Shown here: positions 18,532 through 27,299 of the stretch, in pieces
Position numbering within the stretch: the first letter of the stretch is position 1
How the letters are laid out: the number at the start of each line of letters is the position of its first letter
NCBI RefSeq assembly: GCF_000745485.1
Contig: NZ_JQJK01000008.1
Coordinates: 628,002 to 692,001 of the forward strand
DNA length: 64,000 nt
Direction of reading: 5' to 3'
Source of the DNA: Methanobacterium veterum
GTDB lineage: Archaea; Methanobacteriota; Methanobacteria; Methanobacteriales; Methanobacteriaceae
Position numbers and translations under genes: made by a program
Notes under the pieces: model-generated
What the model was told of the DNA's origin: nothing
The model's database searches: none
The model's input: only the letters and a program-made list of their open reading frames with translations

Positions 18532-19059
18532 TTAGTATTTAATATTTATGATCTACATAATTAATGACAATAATTTTGTAGTGAAATTCATGAAAATGAA
18601 AGTTTTTGCGGCCCACAAAATCCGTAATTTTTTGGGGTTGCTTAGTATTTGTGATATAACTAATGTAAAAAAATTAAAGATTGCTTAACTTTTGATATCT
18701 GAAGTGGCATAAAAATTCATAAAAAATAAAATGTCTAATCACACTTAAATTTCTTGAATACATTTGATTGAGGGCGCTAACTTATAACAAGTTTGAATTA
18801 AGTCCCCAATTCATTAATTTTTCACCCAAAATGAGAGTTTTTATTGGTTAGATTTGGTAATGATTTGGGCATATCTATTTAATAGATTATAAATAATAAA
18901 AGATATATATTAACTATGAAAAATTTCCATTTCAACGACCAAAAATCGTGACCCTGAAAATGAGAAACTTTCCAGTTATAATCAATAACTAGATATATTT
19001 CAAAATAATATATTAAAATATTCATTCAAATTATTTAAACAAATAATTAGGAGGAAAAA
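18532..19059. other. Intergenic region with a degenerate hairpin module
   Basis: 528 bp. A worn palindrome of the array type is at about 18598-18645 (TTTTTGCGGCCCAC, then AAAATCCGTAATTTTTTGGGG). A TATA-like AAGATATATATTAA near 18900 may serve the NYN gene or an unseen RNA. No credible small gene found. Confidence 0.45.
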
Positions 19060-19554
19060 ATGCGCAATCTAGAAAAATTAAGTTCATTCAAACAGTATAT
19101 TCCATTGACCAGGCGATCCAATGAACGAAATATTGGACTGCTTGTAGATGGGCCAAATATGCTCAGAAATGAATTCCATCTGGATCTAGAAATGATAAAA
19201 GAAATAGTATCAGAAAACGGTACAATAAAGGTTGCAAAGGTTCTTATGAACCAGTACGCTTCAGACAAACTTATAGAAGCTGTAGTAAATCAAGGTTTTA
19301 CTCCCATAATAGTCGCAGGAGATGTAGATGTTCAACTTGCTGTAGAAGCTTTCGAACTTGTTTATAATCCTAATATTGATGTTATTGCTCTTATGACTCG
19401 TAATGCAGACTTTTTACCATTAATAAACATCGCTAAAGAAAATGGGAAAGAAACCATGGTAATTGGAGCCGAACCTGGTTTCAGCGTAGCCTTAAAAAAC
19501 TCCGCAGATAGTGCAATAGTTTTAAATACACAACCAACTCCTGAAACTGCCTAA
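19060..19554 (+). CDS. NYN-domain (DUF88/LabA-like) putative ribonuclease
   Basis: 164 aa, a single NYN (PIN-like) domain. Acidic positions of the PIN-type metal site can be seen: LLVDGPNML near residue 28, [12 protein letters not shown] near residue 87, and [14 protein letters not shown] near residue 113. Archaeal members of this size form a conserved family (TIGR00288 type). PIN-like folds cut RNA with Mg2+/Mn2+; the RNA target is unknown. The start ATG follows GGAGGAAAAA. Single-gene transcript. Confidence 0.88.
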   Translation: MRNLEKLSSFKQYIPLTRRSNERNIGLLVDGPNMLRNEFHLDLEMIKEIVSENGTIKVAKVLMNQYASDKLIEAVVNQGFTPIIVAGDVDVQLAVEAFELVYNPNIDVIALMTRNADFLPLINIAKENGKETMVIGAEPGFSVALKNSADSAIVLNTQPTPETA

Positions 19555-19727
19555 TGATTCACCTTTTATCATTTTACCTATTCACTCTAAGTGAAATATT
19601 TTATCCTTTTTAATAGGTAGATCCATGGAATTTGTTCATAACTTTTTTTATTTTCTCTAATTTTTAAATACATAATCAGCTTTTCAATTTATGAAAAACT
19701 ATTCTCCATTAAATTCAGAGGACTAAT

Positions 19728-20276
19728 ATGATTTATCTAAAAGAAGCAGTGCTGCAAGACAGAAAAAATTTACAACTGGCTTTATTTTTCAGACTTTTCC
19801 TCTTTTCTAAATGAATTACAATCTTCTGGCCAAATTCCTTCACCCCATAAATTTAAAGAAGATTATGAAGACTTTTTTTTGAAAGTTCTAGTCCAGAAAA
19901 AGGACAGGGATACATTATAATTATTAAAGAAAATGAAGAAGATGAAATAGGGTTTATATCCTACACATCCTTTCATTTAATAAACGGAATTGCCGAACTG
20001 GACATATGGCTTAAATCACTTAATTATACCGGCAAAGGGCATGGAACATCTGCTTTAAAGAATTTAAGTGAGAGATTATTCAATGAAGGATTTCATACTT
20101 TGATTATAAGGCCTTGTGCAAAAAATATTCGAGCGGTAAATTCATATAAAAAAGCAGGATTTGTTGAATCTGTTTTTGAACCTGAAAAATATTATAAAAA
20201 AGAATATATTGACAAATATGCACCTGGAGATTGTAAAGAGGGTGAAGATATATTTATGGTATTAAAAAATATTTAA
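19728..20276 (+). pseudogene. GNAT N-acetyltransferase (RimJ/RimL-like) with two frameshifts
   Basis: Joining three frames gives a full-length protein of about 180 aa: MIYLKEAVLQDRKN..., then YNWLYFSDFSSFLNELQSSGQ, then GQGYIIIIKENEEDEIGFISYTSFH and the acetyl-CoA loop area SLNYTGKGHGTSALKNLSERL. The breaks fall in an A6 run (near 19766) and in a T8 run (near 19877). They could be real inactivation or sequencing errors in homopolymers. RimJ/L-like enzymes acetylate protein N-termini or small amines. Confidence 0.75.
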
Positions 20277-20369
20277 AATAATTTTGCCAATATTTTTAAC
20301 AATAAAACTTTTAATTCAGTTTAATCTAATATTTATTGACAACAGTTTTGCGGAGCAATTCACCTGCTC

Positions 20370-20397
20370 AAAAATCATTTGCCGGGATAGTCAAGTC
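20370..20397 (+). repeat. Partial duplicate of the tRNA-Ser 5' end
   Basis: 28 bp that match 20551-20578 with one mismatch: 11 bp of the tRNA's upstream flank plus the first 17 bp of the gene. The two copies enclose a hairpin array. The fragment lacks everything past the D stem and is not a functional tRNA. Confidence 0.8.
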
Positions 20398-20530
20398 CAA
20401 CCGCTCAAAAATCGTTAAATTTTTGGCGCCCCGAACATGAAATGTTCGAGGGCTTTTTTAAAAAAGCCGTCGAAAATCGAAGATTTTCGGGCTGCAAAAA
20501 CATTGTTTTTGCAAGGTTGATCAAAAACAC
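20398..20530. repeat. Palindrome array D between tRNA-Ser copies
   Basis: Five tandem palindromes: CAAAAAT/ATTTTTG arms, CGAACAT-GAA-ATGTTCG, GGCTTTTTTAAAAAAGCC, CGAAAATC-GAA-GATTTTCG, and GCAAAAAC-ATT-GTTTTTGC. The CGAACAT module and its CGCCCC/AGGGCT linkers recur in array A with the loop reversed to TTC. Confidence 0.88.
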
Positions 20531-20560
20531 TCTCCTCTAAAAACCAAATAAAAAATCATT

Positions 20561-20645
<85 letters not shown>

Positions 20646-20714
20646 TAATTTCCTTTTAAAATGAAACTAAATATGTAATTATTCCAGAATTTATATAACT
20701 ACTTAAATGAGTGC

Positions 20715-20966
20715 CTATTTTTTTGGCATTTCCACACCATATCGCGCTAAAGATCTTGCAATTACATAAGTTGCTATGAGGGCTATGATAGTTACAATTA
20801 TGGCATAGATAAAGAGTCCCATGAGCGCATTACCGGTGCCTATATACAAAAGGATCAAAGCTTGTATTGCCTGGTTCCATGCAAGTGCGGCAATTAAACC
20901 AAATGCAGCAGTGATTAAAGCAGCGAAAGTTTGCAGAAATAATTTTTTTGAATCATCACTATCCAT
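20715..20966 (-). CDS. DUF5654-type small membrane protein
   Basis: 83 aa with two membrane helices (FAALITAAFGLIAALAWNQAIQALI and ALMGLFIYAIIVTIIALIATYVIA) ending in a basic tail (RSLARYGVEMPKK). Matches the small archaeal DUF5654 family, function unknown. A close paralogue lies at 21920-22177, about 950 bp away on the same strand, with a methyltransferase on the other strand between them. Strong GGAGGTAA site before the ATG. Confidence 0.85.
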   Translation of the reverse strand: MDSDDSKKLFLQTFAALITAAFGLIAALAWNQAIQALILLYIGTGNALMGLFIYAIIVTIIALIATYVIARSLARYGVEMPKK

Positions 20967-21172
20967 TCAGTTACCTCCAATTTATTTAGTAATAATAATT
21001 ATATAAATAATGTTATTTATTTTGTTCAGTTTAGTTAAATTGAGTTAAAAGAGGTTGTTATAACAAATAATAATTTACAAAAAGTACGGATAATTTATAT
21101 TTAATATCATAAGACAGTATGATTACTATTTTTTAGCCAGATTTATATTACTAAATAAACATAAAAAACAAT

Positions 21173-21820
21173 ATGAATGTTATAATAACTATCCTGTTGA
21201 TTATTTTAGTAATCTTCATTTTATGGCAGGTACTTATAAGGGTCTTGAGACGATTTTTTGATTTTCCAGCCCCTGCATTTATAGGTAAGTTTTTAGACAG
21301 TGATTTTAGAAGGAAAATGCAGCCCCCCGACAAAATAATTAGCAGAAGCAAAATAAAAGAAGGAATGAAAGTTCTGGAAGTAGGATGCGGCAGCGGTGCA
21401 TTTACAACATTTGTGGCAAGAGCTGTTGGAGATAAAGGTGAGGTATTTGCACTTGATATACAGCCAGAGATGTTAAAACAGATAGAAAATAAACTAAAAC
21501 AGCCTGAAAATAAGGATATAAAAAATATCCATCTAATTGAGGGAGATGCACTCAACATGCCCCTAGAAGACAACACTTTTGATCTGGTATATAGCATAAC
21601 AGTTTTTCAGGAGCTGCCAGATAAAAATAAAGCGTTGAAAGAAATGAAAAGAGTTTTAAAACCTAATGGAATTCTCGCAATTACCGAGTTTTTACCTGAT
21701 CCAGATTACCCCCTCAAATCAACTACTGTTAAAATAGGCACGCGTGAAGGTTTTATTTTAGATGATATTGGCGGAAATTTCTGGAACTACACAGCACGGT
21801 TCATAAAGCCCCATAATTAA
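21173..21820 (+). CDS. Membrane-anchored class I SAM methyltransferase
   Basis: 215 aa. Residues 3-25 are a hydrophobic anchor (IITILLIILVIFILWQVLI). The methyltransferase domain follows: motif I VLEVGCGSGAFT near residue 68, the acidic strand EVFALDIQ near 93, DLVYSITVFQELPDKNKALKEMKRVLKPNG for motifs IV-VI. Related to UbiE/COQ5-like enzymes; substrate unknown but likely membrane-associated. It lies divergent between the two DUF5654 genes. Confidence 0.88.
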   Translation: MNVIITILLIILVIFILWQVLIRVLRRFFDFPAPAFIGKFLDSDFRRKMQPPDKIISRSKIKEGMKVLEVGCGSGAFTTFVARAVGDKGEVFALDIQPEMLKQIENKLKQPENKDIKNIHLIEGDALNMPLEDNTFDLVYSITVFQELPDKNKALKEMKRVLKPNGILAITEFLPDPDYPLKSTTVKIGTREGFILDDIGGNFWNYTARFIKPHN

Positions 21821-21919
21821 TTTAATTAAAATTAAAGTTCAATTCACTGAAATAACATTTTTTTTAATATCCAAGACCTATTCCGTATATTAAAAAGAAA
21901 ATAAAATTAAAAAGTCAAT

Positions 21920-22177
21920 TTATTTCTTATTAAGCTCCATCCCATACCGCGACAAAGCCCTTGCGATTACATAAGTAACTGAAATAGCTATAACTGTAAC
22001 AATTATCGCATATACAAATAATCCCATTAATTCATTACCTGATTTGAAGAATTGAGCAATCAAAGCTTTAATAGCTTCATTCCAGGCAAGAGCTGCAATT
22101 AACCCAAATGCTGCAGTAATCAATGCCGCAAATGTTTCAAGGAATAGTTTCTTTGCATCTACTTCTCCCATGTACAT
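21920..22177 (-). CDS. DUF5654-type small membrane protein (second copy)
   Basis: 85 aa, the same two-helix plan as the 20715-20966 gene and nearly identical through FAALITAAFGLIAALAWN. Its tail is ARALSRYGMELNKK. The pair probably arose by local duplication. The family is common in Methanobacteriales, with unknown function. GGGAGGATGTACATG gives the ribosome site and start. Confidence 0.85.
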   Translation of the reverse strand: MYMGEVDAKKLFLETFAALITAAFGLIAALAWNEAIKALIAQFFKSGNELMGLFVYAIIVTVIAISVTYVIARALSRYGMELNKK

Positions 22178-22566
22178 CCTCCCAAAATGGATTAAATGAT
22201 AATGATTCCCTCAACATATATACTATTCCATGAAAAATAAAAATCAAATATTGCTTTTTACATTCCAATCCTGCCCTTAACTTATATCCTTGAAAGGGAA
22301 GTGCGAATCATTTATTTTAAATTAGTTATCGCCCTCTAGAACAAATTTCAACTGAAAATATCCCCTCAAGTTTTAAAATACTATTTTTTTATTGTAAAAG
22401 TAATTTATTGTCTTTATTTACATCTAAAAAATAGAAACATGTCCCTATTTCGAATTAGATTAGTTTTCAGGTGCTCTTACATAAATGAGTATCCTTATGA
22501 GATTCATATTTACAGTACATGTTCTAAAAACTAATTTAAAAATATAAGCCTATTTAGAGGCGTTTT
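22178..22566. other. Intergenic spacer
   Basis: 389 bp between the second DUF5654 gene and the first GyrI-like gene, AT-rich. It must carry divergent promoters for both. No RNA gene, repeat or small gene recognised. Confidence 0.45.
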
Positions 22567-23022
22567 ATGGAAATAAAATTTAAAAATATCAAAGAAAAGC
22601 AGGTAGCATATATAATAGCAACCGGACGTGACAATATACCCTACATTTTTGGTGAATTAATAGAGTACATTATAAAAAACAATATATTAACTATTGAACA
22701 TTATTACTGTACCTTTTTTAACAACACCATCAATGTAGACCATGAAGAGTTGCATTATGAAATAGGAATTCCCATCACGGGAGATGTGTCTGGAGAAGGG
22801 AGGATACAAATTAAAAAAATACCTGAAAATCAAGTTGTATCAACTATACATAAAGGCAGCTATAATAAGATGAATCAGGTCTACCACACTTTACTGGAAC
22901 ATGCCGTTAAAAATGGATATTTAATATCCGGACCTGCTACTGAGATTTATATTAACAGCACCCCTGAAGTCTTAAGAAATGAAGTATTAGTTGAAGTGCG
23001 TTTTCCTGTAATTAAAAAGTAA
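22567..23022 (+). CDS. GyrI-like effector-binding domain protein, copy 1
   Basis: 151 aa. It has the two-fold alpha/beta layout of the GyrI-like/AraC effector-binding (SHS2-type) domain: IKFKNIKEKQVAYIIATG opening, central LHYEIGIPITGDV, and the second half VVSTIHKGSYNKMNQVYHTLLEHAVKNGYLISGPATEIYINS ending in LVEVRFPV. Free-standing domains of this kind bind small hydrophobic or cationic ligands; others hydrolyse cyclopropanoids. Most divergent of three tandem copies. Confidence 0.85.
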   Translation: MEIKFKNIKEKQVAYIIATGRDNIPYIFGELIEYIIKNNILTIEHYYCTFFNNTINVDHEELHYEIGIPITGDVSGEGRIQIKKIPENQVVSTIHKGSYNKMNQVYHTLLEHAVKNGYLISGPATEIYINSTPEVLRNEVLVEVRFPVIKK

Positions 23023-23216
23023 ATATGCATTTTTACAATCGTTTTTCATTTAATACAAAATAATAAATCCATTTGACCAATAAACGTGATATTATTCTTA
23101 TTTTAATATTTAGTAGTTTTCATGCGCTCTTACTAAATCTATATTTCTATTATCCATATACTTGTTATAATATAATAAATATCTTTATTTTAAAGAAATT
23201 GTCAGGAAGTACAATT

Positions 23217-23675
23217 ATGAAAATAGAAATTAAGAATATAAAAGAAAGTAAAGCAGCTTATGTATCTGTAACCGGTCCTTACGATCAGATACCTGAAATT
23301 TTAGAAGAAGTAGTTGGTTATGTTACGGCAGAGAATTTACAGATTACAGAGCCTCCTTATGGAGTATACATAAATAGTCCAATGGATGTACCTCCAGAAG
23401 AACTACAATATGAAATGGGGATTACATTTATAGGAGATGCAAATGGAAACAGTAAAGTTAAAATTAAAGAAATTCCTGCCCATCAAGCCGTTTCTACAGT
23501 ATACAAAGGACCATACGGACAGGCTGCGCAGATATATCAAGCTTTAATTAAATATGCCGATGAAAACGGTTATAATATAGTAGGACCAGTTAAAGAAATA
23601 TACATGAACAATCCTATGGAAGTATCAGAGAACGAGTTACTTACTGAGGTTCAATTTCCAGTGATGAAAAAATAG
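23217..23675 (+). CDS. GyrI-like effector-binding domain protein, copy 2
   Basis: 152 aa from the ATG after CAGGAAGT. An in-frame TTG far upstream (23073) would add 48 unrelated residues and is rejected. Motifs: IKNIKESKAAYVSVTGPYDQIPEILEEV, the central LQYEMGITFIGD, AVSTVYKGPYGQAAQIYQALIKYADENGYNIVGPVKEIYMNNP and LLTEVQFPVM. Closest to copy 3. The conserved Tyr/Glu positions of GyrI-like domains (KGPY, EIY) are present. Confidence 0.88.
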   Translation: MKIEIKNIKESKAAYVSVTGPYDQIPEILEEVVGYVTAENLQITEPPYGVYINSPMDVPPEELQYEMGITFIGDANGNSKVKIKEIPAHQAVSTVYKGPYGQAAQIYQALIKYADENGYNIVGPVKEIYMNNPMEVSENELLTEVQFPVMKK

Positions 23676-23713
23676 TTACGTATGCAGGTCAATAGTTTAC
23701 CCGAGGAATAATT

Positions 23714-24175
23714 ATGGAAGTACAAGAGAAAAGAGTTAAAGATACACAGGTAGCCTTTATGCGGTACAAAGGTGGTTACGAGAAGATTCCGGAACTTATT
23801 GCAGAAACAGTACAATGGGTAACAGACAAAGGATTGAATATGACTGGAATGATTTATGGAGCTTATTTTAACAGCCCCGAAGATGTACCCCCAGAACAAC
23901 TGCGTTATGAAATAGGTGCTTCCTTCGAAGGTAATGCAGAAGATGAAGGAAAAGTAATGGTTAAAATAATTCCAGAACATACTGTAATTACAACACTTCA
24001 TAAAGGACCTTATACCGAAGTTGGGCCTGTAATCCGTGGATTAGCAGAATATGCAGATAAAAATGGATATGATATAATAGGGCCTGTTACAGAAGTTTAT
24101 CTTAACAATCCCAGTGAAACAGAACCAAGTGAATTGCTCACTGAAGTGCAGTTTCCAGTAATTAAAATAGGGTAA
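23714..24175 (+). CDS. GyrI-like effector-binding domain protein, copy 3
   Basis: 153 aa. VQEKRVKDTQVAFMRYKGGYEKIPELIAETVQWV, then LRYEIGASFEGN, TVITTLHKGPYTEVGPVIRGLAEYADKNGYDIIGPVTEVYLNNP, LLTEVQFPVI. The gap to copy 2 is only 38 bp, so at least these two share a transcript. A tandem family with copies this different suggests divided ligand specificity (inference). Confidence 0.88.
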   Translation: MEVQEKRVKDTQVAFMRYKGGYEKIPELIAETVQWVTDKGLNMTGMIYGAYFNSPEDVPPEQLRYEIGASFEGNAEDEGKVMVKIIPEHTVITTLHKGPYTEVGPVIRGLAEYADKNGYDIIGPVTEVYLNNPSETEPSELLTEVQFPVIKIG

Positions 24176-24234
24176 TAACCTTTGAATTTAGTCAACTCCA
24201 TGATTAAAACCATTTTCTTTTATTTATGGTGGAA

Positions 24235-24708
24235 CTATATTCTACAATCTAATTTTTCTGCCCTGCAAAATTCCACTATTTCTTTTTCAATAATTTCCCA
24301 GTACAGAGTTTTCAGGAGAATAAATTTCATATATTTTGACAGTAAATCATAGTGTTTATCTCCTAAAAACTCTTTAACACATCCCCAACAGTTCCAGTAA
24401 CATTCAAATTTTCAAACATGTTAAAAATCTGTCAAAATCTATGATTTTGATGTTTGAAAATCGGAGATTTTCAACCGTGAAAAATGAAATTTTTCACATG
24501 TTGAAGGAAAACCGTAGCTTACGAAACCAAAGGTTTCGTGCTGTCGAAAGCGTGCTTTCGACGCCCCGAACATTTCATGTTCGAGGGCTCCAAAAATTCA
24601 GAGAATTTTTGAGAGGTTTTCCTGAACAGCAAAATAATCGGCATAACCTGCGATGGGAATTCCAGTTTTTGAAATGATTGATTTTAATTCTATTTCTCCA
24701 GTTATCAT
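24235..24708 (-). pseudogene. Gene interrupted by a palindrome array
   Basis: Reading leftward from the ATG at 24708 gives MITGEIELKSIISKTGIP, IAGYADYFAVQEN, then the array (about 24408-24625), which holds several in-frame stops, and then, in the same frame, FECYWNCWGCVKEFLGDKHY followed by about 36 more residues to a TAG at 24235. Both outer parts read like real protein; the C-terminal one has a C-x3-C-x2-C cluster. I do not recognise the family. It looks like a small gene destroyed by insertion of the array in its middle. Confidence 0.6.
24408..24625. repeat. Palindrome array A (seven modules, nested)
   Basis: Modules in order: TCAAAATC-TAT-GATTTTGA, TGAAAATC-GGA-GATTTTCA, arms GTGAAAAAT around GAA, ACGAAACC-AAA-GGTTTCGT, arms GTCGAAAGC, CGAACAT-TTC-ATGTTCG, and arms CAAAAATTC around AGA. 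The last four lie between the arms AGGAAAACC (24505-24513) and GGTTTTCCT (24615-24623). A 78-codon ORF across it is an artefact. Confidence 0.9.
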
Positions 24709-24872
24709 TTCAAATCCAAAGATAATATTAATTTAAAATTTTTCAAAGTACAATGTTAAATTAACGGACATTATACATTCAATAAATACATAAATCATTG
24801 TACTTTATCCGGGACATGAACGTTAAAATTTATAATTCCGAATTAGATACATTTAATTAAGGAGGGAAATAT

Positions 24873-25334
24873 TTGGTTGATGTATGTATTAAAAAACTAA
24901 AAGAGAATGTAAATATTCCTTACAACTTGTTATTTTTAGCTGATGACTCCAAAGAAGCTATTGAGGATTATATTAAAAGAGGAACTTGTTATGGTGCATA
25001 TATTGGCCACGAAATAGTTGGAATTTACGTAATTTTAAAAACAAGACCATTTACAATGGAATTAGTAAATATTGCTGTGAAAAAGCAATACCAGAATAAG
25101 GGAATTGGAAAGAAAATGGTTTTAGATGCCATAACTAAATCCAGATTAAAGAATGCAAAAATCCTAGAGGTTTGCACAGGAAATTGTGGCATTTCACAAA
25201 TAGCATTATATCAAAAATGTGGTTTTAGGATTACTGGCATTGATCGTGACTATTTTAAGCAGCATTATAAAGAAAAAATAATAGAAAATGGTATTGAATG
25301 TATGGATATGGTAAGATTAAGCATTAATTTATAA
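24873..25334 (+). CDS. GNAT-family N-acetyltransferase
   Basis: 153 aa. The acetyl-CoA binding signature is NIAVKKQYQNKGIGKKMVLDAI (Q/R-x-x-G-x-G/A type: QNKGIGK) near residue 77, followed by EVCTGNCGISQIALYQKCGFRITGIDRDYF, the typical motif B. It starts at TTG, 6 bases after GGAGGGAAA. Substrate unknown. The epimerase gene begins 18 bp after its stop, so they are probably cotranscribed. Confidence 0.88.
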   Translation: MVDVCIKKLKENVNIPYNLLFLADDSKEAIEDYIKRGTCYGAYIGHEIVGIYVILKTRPFTMELVNIAVKKQYQNKGIGKKMVLDAITKSRLKNAKILEVCTGNCGISQIALYQKCGFRITGIDRDYFKQHYKEKIIENGIECMDMVRLSINL

Positions 25335-25352
25335 TAGTGGATTAAGATAACA

Positions 25353-26333
25353 ATGATAGCTGTTACAGGCGCGACAGGGCACATTGGAAATGTACTCGTC
25401 CGCAAACTACTGGCAAGAGGCGAAACTGTAAGGGTAATTATACCCCCATTTGAAGACACCGAGCCTCTTAACGGATTAGAAGTTGAAATAGTTGAAGGCG
25501 ATGTGCGTGATGCGGATTCACTTATTAAAGCATTTCGTGGCGCCGAAATTGTCTATCATTTAGCAGGTATTGTAACAATATCATCTGGAAATGATGATTT
25601 TCTTTACCATGTGAACGTTGAAGGAACAAAAAACATTGTTAACGCCTGTTTAAAAAATAATGTGAAACGCATGGTCTATGTTAGCTCTGTTCATGCCCTT
25701 AAAGAACCTCCTCACGGTACAGTAATTGATGAAACATGCGATTACGATCCAGAATGTACAAGGGGAAGCTACGACAGGTCAAAGGCTTTAGCATCTCTTG
25801 AAGTGATTAAAGGTATTGACAAAAACCTTGATGCAGTGCTGGTTTGTCCCAGTGGAGTTATAGGGCCTTATGATTACAGAATATCTCAAATGGGACATTT
25901 GTTTATTAACTTTATGAAAGGCGATTTAAAAGCCCGAGTTGATGGGGCTTATGACTTTGTTGATGTTCGAGATGTGGCAGAGGGAATAATACTGGCCTGC
26001 AAAAAGGGAAAATGCGGCGAAAGCTACGTTTTGGCCGGCGAACAGATTTCAGTACAGGACTTATTTTTGGAGCTTGAAAAACTTACTGGAATAAAAGCTC
26101 CCTCATTAAAAGTACCGTTATGGCTTGTCAAGGCAGTAAGTAAAGTTTATCCATTGTATTATAAAGTTACTGGCAAAGAACCTCTTTTTACGGCATATTC
26201 CATTGAGGTAATTAACAGTAACTCCAAAATAAGCTCTAATAAAGCGTTTAATGAGCTAGGTTATTTTCCCAGACCTATAAAAGAATCAATTAAAGATTCT
26301 GTGGAATGGATCAGGAAAAATATTGATTTCTAA
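25353..26333 (+). CDS. NAD-dependent epimerase/dehydratase (extended SDR)
   Basis: 326 aa. The Rossmann start is TGATGHIGNVLVRKLLARG (TGxxGxxG). Asp of GDVRDADS binds adenine, YHLAG and YVSSVHAL follow, and the catalytic pair appears as SYDRSKA (YxxxK) near residue 140. It is a dihydroflavonol reductase/nucleoside-sugar epimerase-like extended SDR; substrate not determined. It shares an operon with the acetyltransferase upstream. Confidence 0.9.
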   Translation: MIAVTGATGHIGNVLVRKLLARGETVRVIIPPFEDTEPLNGLEVEIVEGDVRDADSLIKAFRGAEIVYHLAGIVTISSGNDDFLYHVNVEGTKNIVNACLKNNVKRMVYVSSVHALKEPPHGTVIDETCDYDPECTRGSYDRSKALASLEVIKGIDKNLDAVLVCPSGVIGPYDYRISQMGHLFINFMKGDLKARVDGAYDFVDVRDVAEGIILACKKGKCGESYVLAGEQISVQDLFLELEKLTGIKAPSLKVPLWLVKAVSKVYPLYYKVTGKEPLFTAYSIEVINSNSKISSNKAFNELGYFPRPIKESIKDSVEWIRKNIDF

Positions 26334-26405
26334 CTATTTGACCCTTCAGCATTAAAATAGTTTTAACTTGTTTTCTGTTTTATTTAGATCAAAATACCGC
26401 AATCT

Positions 26406-26416
26406 ATTTATATAAG
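26406..26416 (+). promoter_or_regulatory. TATA box of the PadR-ABC operon
   Basis: ATTTATATAAG lies about 155 bp before the PadR start codon, and just upstream of the first of three ATATC-N8-GATAT sites, so a start point around 26435 would fall within that site. Confidence 0.5.
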
Positions 26417-26426
26417 TTTCACAATA

Positions 26427-26458
26427 ATATCGATCAGTCGATATCGAGTACTTGATAT
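26427..26458. promoter_or_regulatory. Two overlapping PadR-type operators, ATATC-N8-GATAT
   Basis: ATATC-GATCAGTC-GATAT (26427-26444) and ATATC-GAGTACTT-GATAT (26441-26458) share four bases. The 8-base spacer is the one known for PadR operators (ATGT-N8-ACAT type), though the arms differ. The first site overlaps the predicted start of transcription. Confidence 0.65.
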
Positions 26459-26513
26459 TGATAATATGAATATACTTTAAATTTAATGTAAAAGAAAGTA
26501 TAACTAATATTCA

Positions 26514-26531
26514 ATATCAAGTTAACGATAT
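26514..26531. promoter_or_regulatory. Third PadR-type operator, ATATC-N8-GATAT
   Basis: ATATC-AAGTTAAC-GATAT lies 35 bp before the PadR start codon, with the same arms and spacing as the pair at 26427-26458. Together they suggest cooperative autorepression. Confidence 0.65.
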
Positions 26532-26566
26532 TATATCGGCAGTACGATAGGAGGTAATGATTCTAT

Positions 26567-27142
26567 ATGTGGGATAACTGGAGAGATAAGTTGAGCAGTT
26601 TAAAGGACGTTCATGACAGATTGGAAGAACTAGGAAGACTTGGCGGTTTGAGAATCTGGATAATTCATGTTTTAGAGGATGGCCCAAAAAATGGTGTAGA
26701 AATTATGGACGCTATTCAAGAACATCATGAAGCAATGCATAGAATGCATGATGATCGAATGCGCCATATGAAAGAGGATAAGCATTACCAACAACATCTA
26801 CAGAGGGCAATGAAACGTACATCACGAAGACCTTCACCCGGCTCAGTGTATCCAATGCTTAAAAAAATGGTTGCTGAAGAGTTAATAGTCAAACAAGAAG
26901 ACGGAAGATATAAACTTACAGATAAAGGGCAAGAAATGGCCCATAAAATATTCGGACAATTCAGATCGAGTGCAGGACAAATGGATAGAGGAGCACATGC
27001 AGTAGAACACTCATTAAACGAAATTGGTAGTTATATCTCTCTCCTTGAAAATATTAAAAGAGAGAAGTTAATTCCACATGAAGAAAGAATAGGAGAACTG
27101 AGTGAAAGGCTCAAAAAAATGAAGGATTCGCTCAAAGAGTAA
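26567..27142 (+). CDS. PadR-family transcriptional regulator
   Basis: 191 aa. The winged helix has the PadR pattern: LRIWIIHVLEDGPKNGVEIMDAIQEHHE, then RRPSPGSVYPMLKKMVAEELIVKQEDGRYKLTDKGQEMA (the SPGSVYPML recognition helix). A His/Met-rich insert (about 55-80: HHEAMHRMHDDRMRHMKEDKH) sits between the helices and might bind metal. The C-terminus is a coiled coil. It is first in the operon ahead of an ABC exporter, matching known PadR control of drug efflux pumps. Confidence 0.92.
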   Translation: MWDNWRDKLSSLKDVHDRLEELGRLGGLRIWIIHVLEDGPKNGVEIMDAIQEHHEAMHRMHDDRMRHMKEDKHYQQHLQRAMKRTSRRPSPGSVYPMLKKMVAEELIVKQEDGRYKLTDKGQEMAHKIFGQFRSSAGQMDRGAHAVEHSLNEIGSYISLLENIKREKLIPHEERIGELSERLKKMKDSLKE

Positions 27143-27299
27143 TGATTTAAAGTTAATAATTAATTAAGACAACAAATAGTCCAATTACACCATAAAGACT
27201 GCTAGAAGCAGCGTTTAGCTATATATTTTTGCGTATTTAGATTTAAGTTAGCTACGGCTCTCTTCGATCAGTAAATAAAATGAGAAATAGGAGAAAAAT

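Noticed and set aside
20370..20397. Second tRNA gene
   Set aside because: Only the first 17 bases of the tRNA are present.
23651..24001. 116-codon leftward ORF opposite GyrI-like copy 3
   Set aside because: Rich in Phe/Tyr/Cys as expected for an antisense frame; the plus-strand gene has clear paralogues next to it.
24441..24677. 78-codon rightward ORF
   Set aside because: It covers array A and the opposite strand of the disrupted gene. No domain, and it ends in frame only by chance.
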